A DNA stretch of 9,463 nt from Darwinimomas sp963643215 (GTDB taxonomy: Bacteria; Bacillota; Clostridia; Lachnospirales; Lachnospiraceae): NCBI GenBank assembly GCA_963643215.1, contig CAVIJY010000118.1, positions 1 through 9,463 on the forward strand, given 5' to 3'. The notes beneath the pieces are model-generated. The model made no database searches and was not told where the DNA came from. It saw only the letters and a list, made by a program, of their open reading frames with translations. Both the position numbers and the translations under genes were made by a program. How positions within the stretch are numbered: the first letter of the stretch is position 1; the number at the start of each line of letters is the position of its first letter. Positions 7,319 to 9,463 of the stretch are shown here, one piece after another.

Positions 7319-8208
7319 ATAGAGAAAGACATGATCCCCATAGGGGACGGAAACGGTCATGCCATACGGGTAAACCGTAGGCGGGTGTCTGTATAGAGAA
7401 AGACATGATCCCCATAGGGGACGGAAACTCTTTTGTATAGCTGCTTTCCACATGTACCATGGATAGAGAAAGACATGATCCCCATAGGGGACGGAAACCA
7501 TATACACATCACGCAAACAATCATAAAATGAATAGAGAAAGACATGATCCCCATAGGGGACGGAAACTTCTTTTTGTCCTCTTGCTTTATCATATTGCTC
7601 CATCATAGAGAAAGACATGATCCCCATAGGGGACGGAAACAGCTCTCGCCTCGGCATTCCAGAAACATCACCCGATAGAGAAAGACATGATCCCCATAGG
7701 GGACGGAAACCATATTTCACAAGTATACATTGTGGGTAATGCTCATAGAGAAAGACATGATCCCCATAGGGGACGGAAACAATGGCTTTTTGTTTATCGC
7801 CATGCCATACATGATAGAGAAAGACATGATCCCCATAGGGGACGGAAACTAGGATTTCGCAATCATCAGAGACATGACAATAAATAGAGAAAGACATGAT
7901 CCCCATAGGGGACGGAAACAGGTCTCCGCCCTCCTCCTTGATTCAGTTGTCATGTTTATAGAGAAAGACATGATCCCCATAGGGGACGGAAACTGGTTGT
8001 CTATGTTTGATATTACTCCAGCGGGTGATTTATAGAGAAAGACATGATCCCCATAGGGGACGGAAACCTCCTCGTTGTATCTATACCTTTTCATGTTGGT
8101 CTTCATAGAGAAAGACATGATCCCCATAGGGGACGGAAACCTGGAACATAGCAACAAAAGAAATAAATTGGCATAGAGAAAGACATGATCCCCATAGGGG
8201 ACGGAAAC

Positions 8209-8243
8209 TTTTTTCTCATTTTATTTTACCCTCATTATATCTT
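8209..8243 (-). other. Spacer 24: antisense to a ribosome site and start codon
   Basis: The reverse complement holds GAGGG (8233-8229), a 9-nt A-rich gap and ATG (8219-8217) followed by AGA AAA, again a credible translation start on the strand a crRNA would bind. Confidence 0.6.
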
Positions 8244-8352
8244 ATAGAGAAAGACATGATCCCCATAGGGGACGGAAACACAGTATTGACTTTACATATA
8301 TATGGATTCTGTGACAATAGAGAAAGACATGATCCCCATAGGGGACGGAAAC

Positions 8353-8389
8353 CCCGCAGTCAAGTCCGTACATCCTGCCGGACTTCATG
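8353..8389 (+). other. Spacer 26 with an internal inverted repeat
   Basis: AAGTCCG (8362-8368) and CGGACTT (8379-8385) form a perfect 7-bp inverted repeat around a 10-nt loop within the 37-nt spacer. In the pre-crRNA this could fold into a hairpin as stable as that of the repeat. Confidence 0.7.
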
Positions 8390-8971
8390 ATAGAGAAAGA
8401 CATGATCCCCATAGGGGACGGAAACGGCTATCGTGAATGTCCATAGCATCAGCAGCACCGCAACATAGAGAAAGACATGATCCCCATAGGGGACGGAAAC
8501 ATCCGCATTGCTTCCGAAAGGGATGCCGTGGGATGCCATAGAGAAAGACATGATCCCCATAGGGGACGGAAACTGTAAATTGTTCCGCCGTAAGCCTCGG
8601 CATCAAATATAGAGAAAGACATGATCCCCATAGGGGACGGAAACGTTTCTCCTTGTACCCCTTCGGTGTCCATTCAATCATATAGAGAAAGACATGATCC
8701 CCATAGGGGACGGAAACTGCTCTTGAGCCGTCGCCGAAAGATGCCATTTGGTTATAGAGAAAGACATGATCCCCATAGGGGACGGAAACAGCGCGTCTCC
8801 GCTCAAATCGTCCGGAATGTCCATAGAGAAAGACATGATCCCCATAGGGGACGGAAACGCAACTGCTCCCTAGCGTCGTTTTCGAGTACAATGAAATTTA
8901 TAGAGAAAGACATGATCCCCATAGGGGACGGAAACCGTCAACATCACAATGTTCCACTCAATCCATTCACG

Positions 8972-9006
8972 ATAGAGAAAGACATGATCCCCATAGGGAC
9001 GGAAAC
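8972..9006 (+). repeat. CRISPR repeat 35, one-base deletion
   Basis: This 35-nt copy lacks one G of the GGGG run in the stem (CATAGGGAC in place of CATAGGGGAC). The stem loses one pair or gains a bulged C. The two following repeats are intact, so this is an isolated lesion rather than part of the terminal decay. Confidence 0.95.
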
Positions 9007-9186
9007 TCGTCAAGTACGACATACGGCAGTGTGTCGGACGAAATAGAGAAAGACATGATCCCCATAGGGGACGGAAACGGTCTTCCTTTCTCCCCTCTGT
9101 GGGGTTATGCCTGTATAGAGAAAGACATGATCCCCATAGGGGACGGAAACGCGGCTGCGACCTTACGGTTGAGATCCTTCGTGCGG

Positions 9187-9222
9187 ATAGAGACAGACAT
9201 GATCCCCATGGGAGACGGAAAC
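9187..9222 (+). repeat. CRISPR repeat 38, degenerate
   Basis: There are three substitutions against the consensus: A8C, A24G and G27A. A hairpin still forms (TCCC-CAT-GGGA), but its base is moved two nucleotides away from the ACGGAAAC tag. Terminal decay marks the trailer end of the array. Confidence 0.95.
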
Positions 9223-9257
9223 AGGGCCTCCAGCTCCGCTGGGTTGAGCTTGGAGCA

Positions 9258-9293
9258 ATAGAGACAAACATGACCCCCGTAGGGGACGGAAAA
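9258..9293 (+). repeat. CRISPR repeat 39, terminal degenerate copy
   Basis: There are five substitutions: A8C, G10A, T17C, A22G and C36A. The CCCC/GGGG core of the stem is kept, while the basal T-A pair is lost and the 3' end reads AAAA in place of AAAC. A8C is shared with repeat 38. It lies 25 bp before cas1. Confidence 0.93.
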
Positions 9294-9305
9294 ATTGAAT
9301 ACTGT

Positions 9306-9312
9306 CAGGAGG
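9306..9312 (+). promoter_or_regulatory. cas1 Shine-Dalgarno
   Basis: CAGGAGG, a near-perfect anti-16S match, lies 6 nt before the ATG at 9319. It fixes the cas1 start and shows cas1 is translated independently of any upstream gene. Confidence 0.85.
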
Positions 9313-9318
9313 CGCACC

Positions 9319-9463
9319 ATGAGTTATCTGTATGTGAGTGAGCAAGGCTCTACAATCAGCATCAACGCCAACCGTTTCGAGATTAAGTGCAAGGATGGCA
9401 TGCTTCGTAGCATTCCGGCTGAGACACTGGAGATGATCGAAGTATTCGGCAAGATTCAGATGA
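9319..9463 (+). CDS. cas1: Cas1 integrase, N-terminal 48 residues (cut by window end)
   Basis: Cas1 is the metal-dependent integrase that, with Cas2, inserts new spacers at the leader end of the array. Only the first 48 codons are visible. They start MSYLYVSEQGSTISI, continue with NRFEIKCKDG (18-27) and SIPAETLEMIEVFG (31-44), and match the N-terminal beta-domain of type I/III Cas1 proteins. The catalytic Glu/His residues lie in the missing part. Because the Cas1 N-terminal domain begins at the start codon, no reverse transcriptase or Cas6 domain is fused in front of it; a separate RT or cas2 could follow. It is placed at the trailer end, 25 bp after the last repeat, with no room for its own promoter outside the array. 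Confidence 0.9.
   Translation, partial: MSYLYVSEQGSTISINANRFEIKCKDGMLRSIPAETLEMIEVFGKIQM

Larger units (their letters stand above)
6526..9293 (+). CRISPR. Type III-A CRISPR array: 39 repeats, 38 spacers
   Basis: The 36-nt repeat starts ATAGAGAAAGAC, has a 5-bp stem TCCCC/GGGGA with an ATA loop (repeat positions 17-29) and ends with ACGGAAAC. The first unit is 6526-6561, the second 6599-6634. Repeats 1-34, 36 and 37 appear identical; 35, 38 and 39 are altered. Spacers are 32-41 nt (mean about 36), none duplicated. The array reads rightward: decayed repeats are at the right end, and the GAAAC end with the ACGGAAAC tag is the known 3' part of type III repeats. The last 12 nt, GGGGACGGAAAC, match the Streptococcus thermophilus type III-A repeat as I recall it. 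Cas6 should cut between GGGG and ACGGAAAC, at the stem base. On the minus strand the repeat has no stop in any frame, which creates long false reading frames across the array. Confidence 0.99.

Noticed and set aside
7313..7906. Long open frame on the minus strand (197 codons) and similar ones across the array
   Set aside because: They are made of the CRISPR repeat read in stop-free minus-strand frames (VSVPYGDHVFLY, FPSPMGIMSFSI, FRPLWGS) joined by spacers. No ribosome site or family similarity.
7239..8214. Repeat hairpin followed by TTTTTT at the start of spacers 10 and 24, as an intrinsic terminator
   Set aside because: Seven or more nucleotides (CGGAAAC) separate the stem from the T-run and the stem is only 5 bp; array transcription should not stop there.
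8621..9046. Plus-strand frames with repeated RERHDPHRGRK or IEKDMIPIGDGN
   Set aside because: Same artefact: two of three plus-strand frames of the repeat are open. Not a repeat protein.

Overview
This window is a nearly complete type III-A (Csm) CRISPR-Cas locus read entirely on the + strand. The order is cas6, cas10 (csm1), csm2, csm3, csm4, csm5, a 39-repeat CRISPR array, then the first 48 codons of cas1. The genes sit back to back (cas10/csm2 overlap by 4 nt, csm4/csm5 abut) and look like one operon. Strong AGGAG-type Shine-Dalgarno sites, moderate GC, AGA/AGG arginine codons and the protein sequences suggest a Firmicute, probably a Clostridia/Lachnospiraceae-type organism. The genus cannot be fixed from sequence alone.

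Effector module (9-6380): Cas6 cuts the array transcript. Cas10, Csm2, Csm3, Csm4 and Csm5 form the crRNA-guided complex that binds target RNA. All the activity motifs I can check are present: the HD dyad of Cas10 (ssDNA cleavage), the GGDD motif of Cas10 (cyclic oligoadenylate synthesis) and Asp32 of Csm3 (target RNA cleavage). No Csm6/Csx1-type cOA effector is in the window, so it should lie elsewhere.

Spacer-free interval (6381-6525): a GC-rich (about 56%) stretch between csm5 and the first repeat. It holds an 11-bp direct repeat, a compact hairpin and a marginal 48-codon ORF that ends inside repeat 1. It is in the leader position but is not AT-rich.

CRISPR array (6526-9293): 39 repeats of 36 nt and 38 spacers of 32-41 nt, all different. 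The repeat ends in the type III 5'-tag ACGGAAAC and has a 5-bp TCCCC/GGGGA stem. Repeat decay is confined to the right end (repeats 35, 38, 39), so the leader is on the left and transcription runs rightward. Most spacers are pyrimidine-rich on the + strand and their reverse complements read as plausible coding sequence. Two (spacers 11 and 24) contain a clear ribosome-binding site plus ATG on that strand. The crRNAs are therefore mostly antisense to mRNA, and several cover gene starts.

Adaptation module (9319-end): cas1 starts only 25 bp after the last decayed repeat, at the trailer end of the array, with an excellent AGGAGG site. It runs off the window; cas2 and any reverse transcriptase would be downstream.

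The architecture is that of a known system. The points worth following are the antisense and gene-start bias of the spacers, the trailer-end cas1 whose message may be cut out of the array transcript by Cas6, and the unusual leader.
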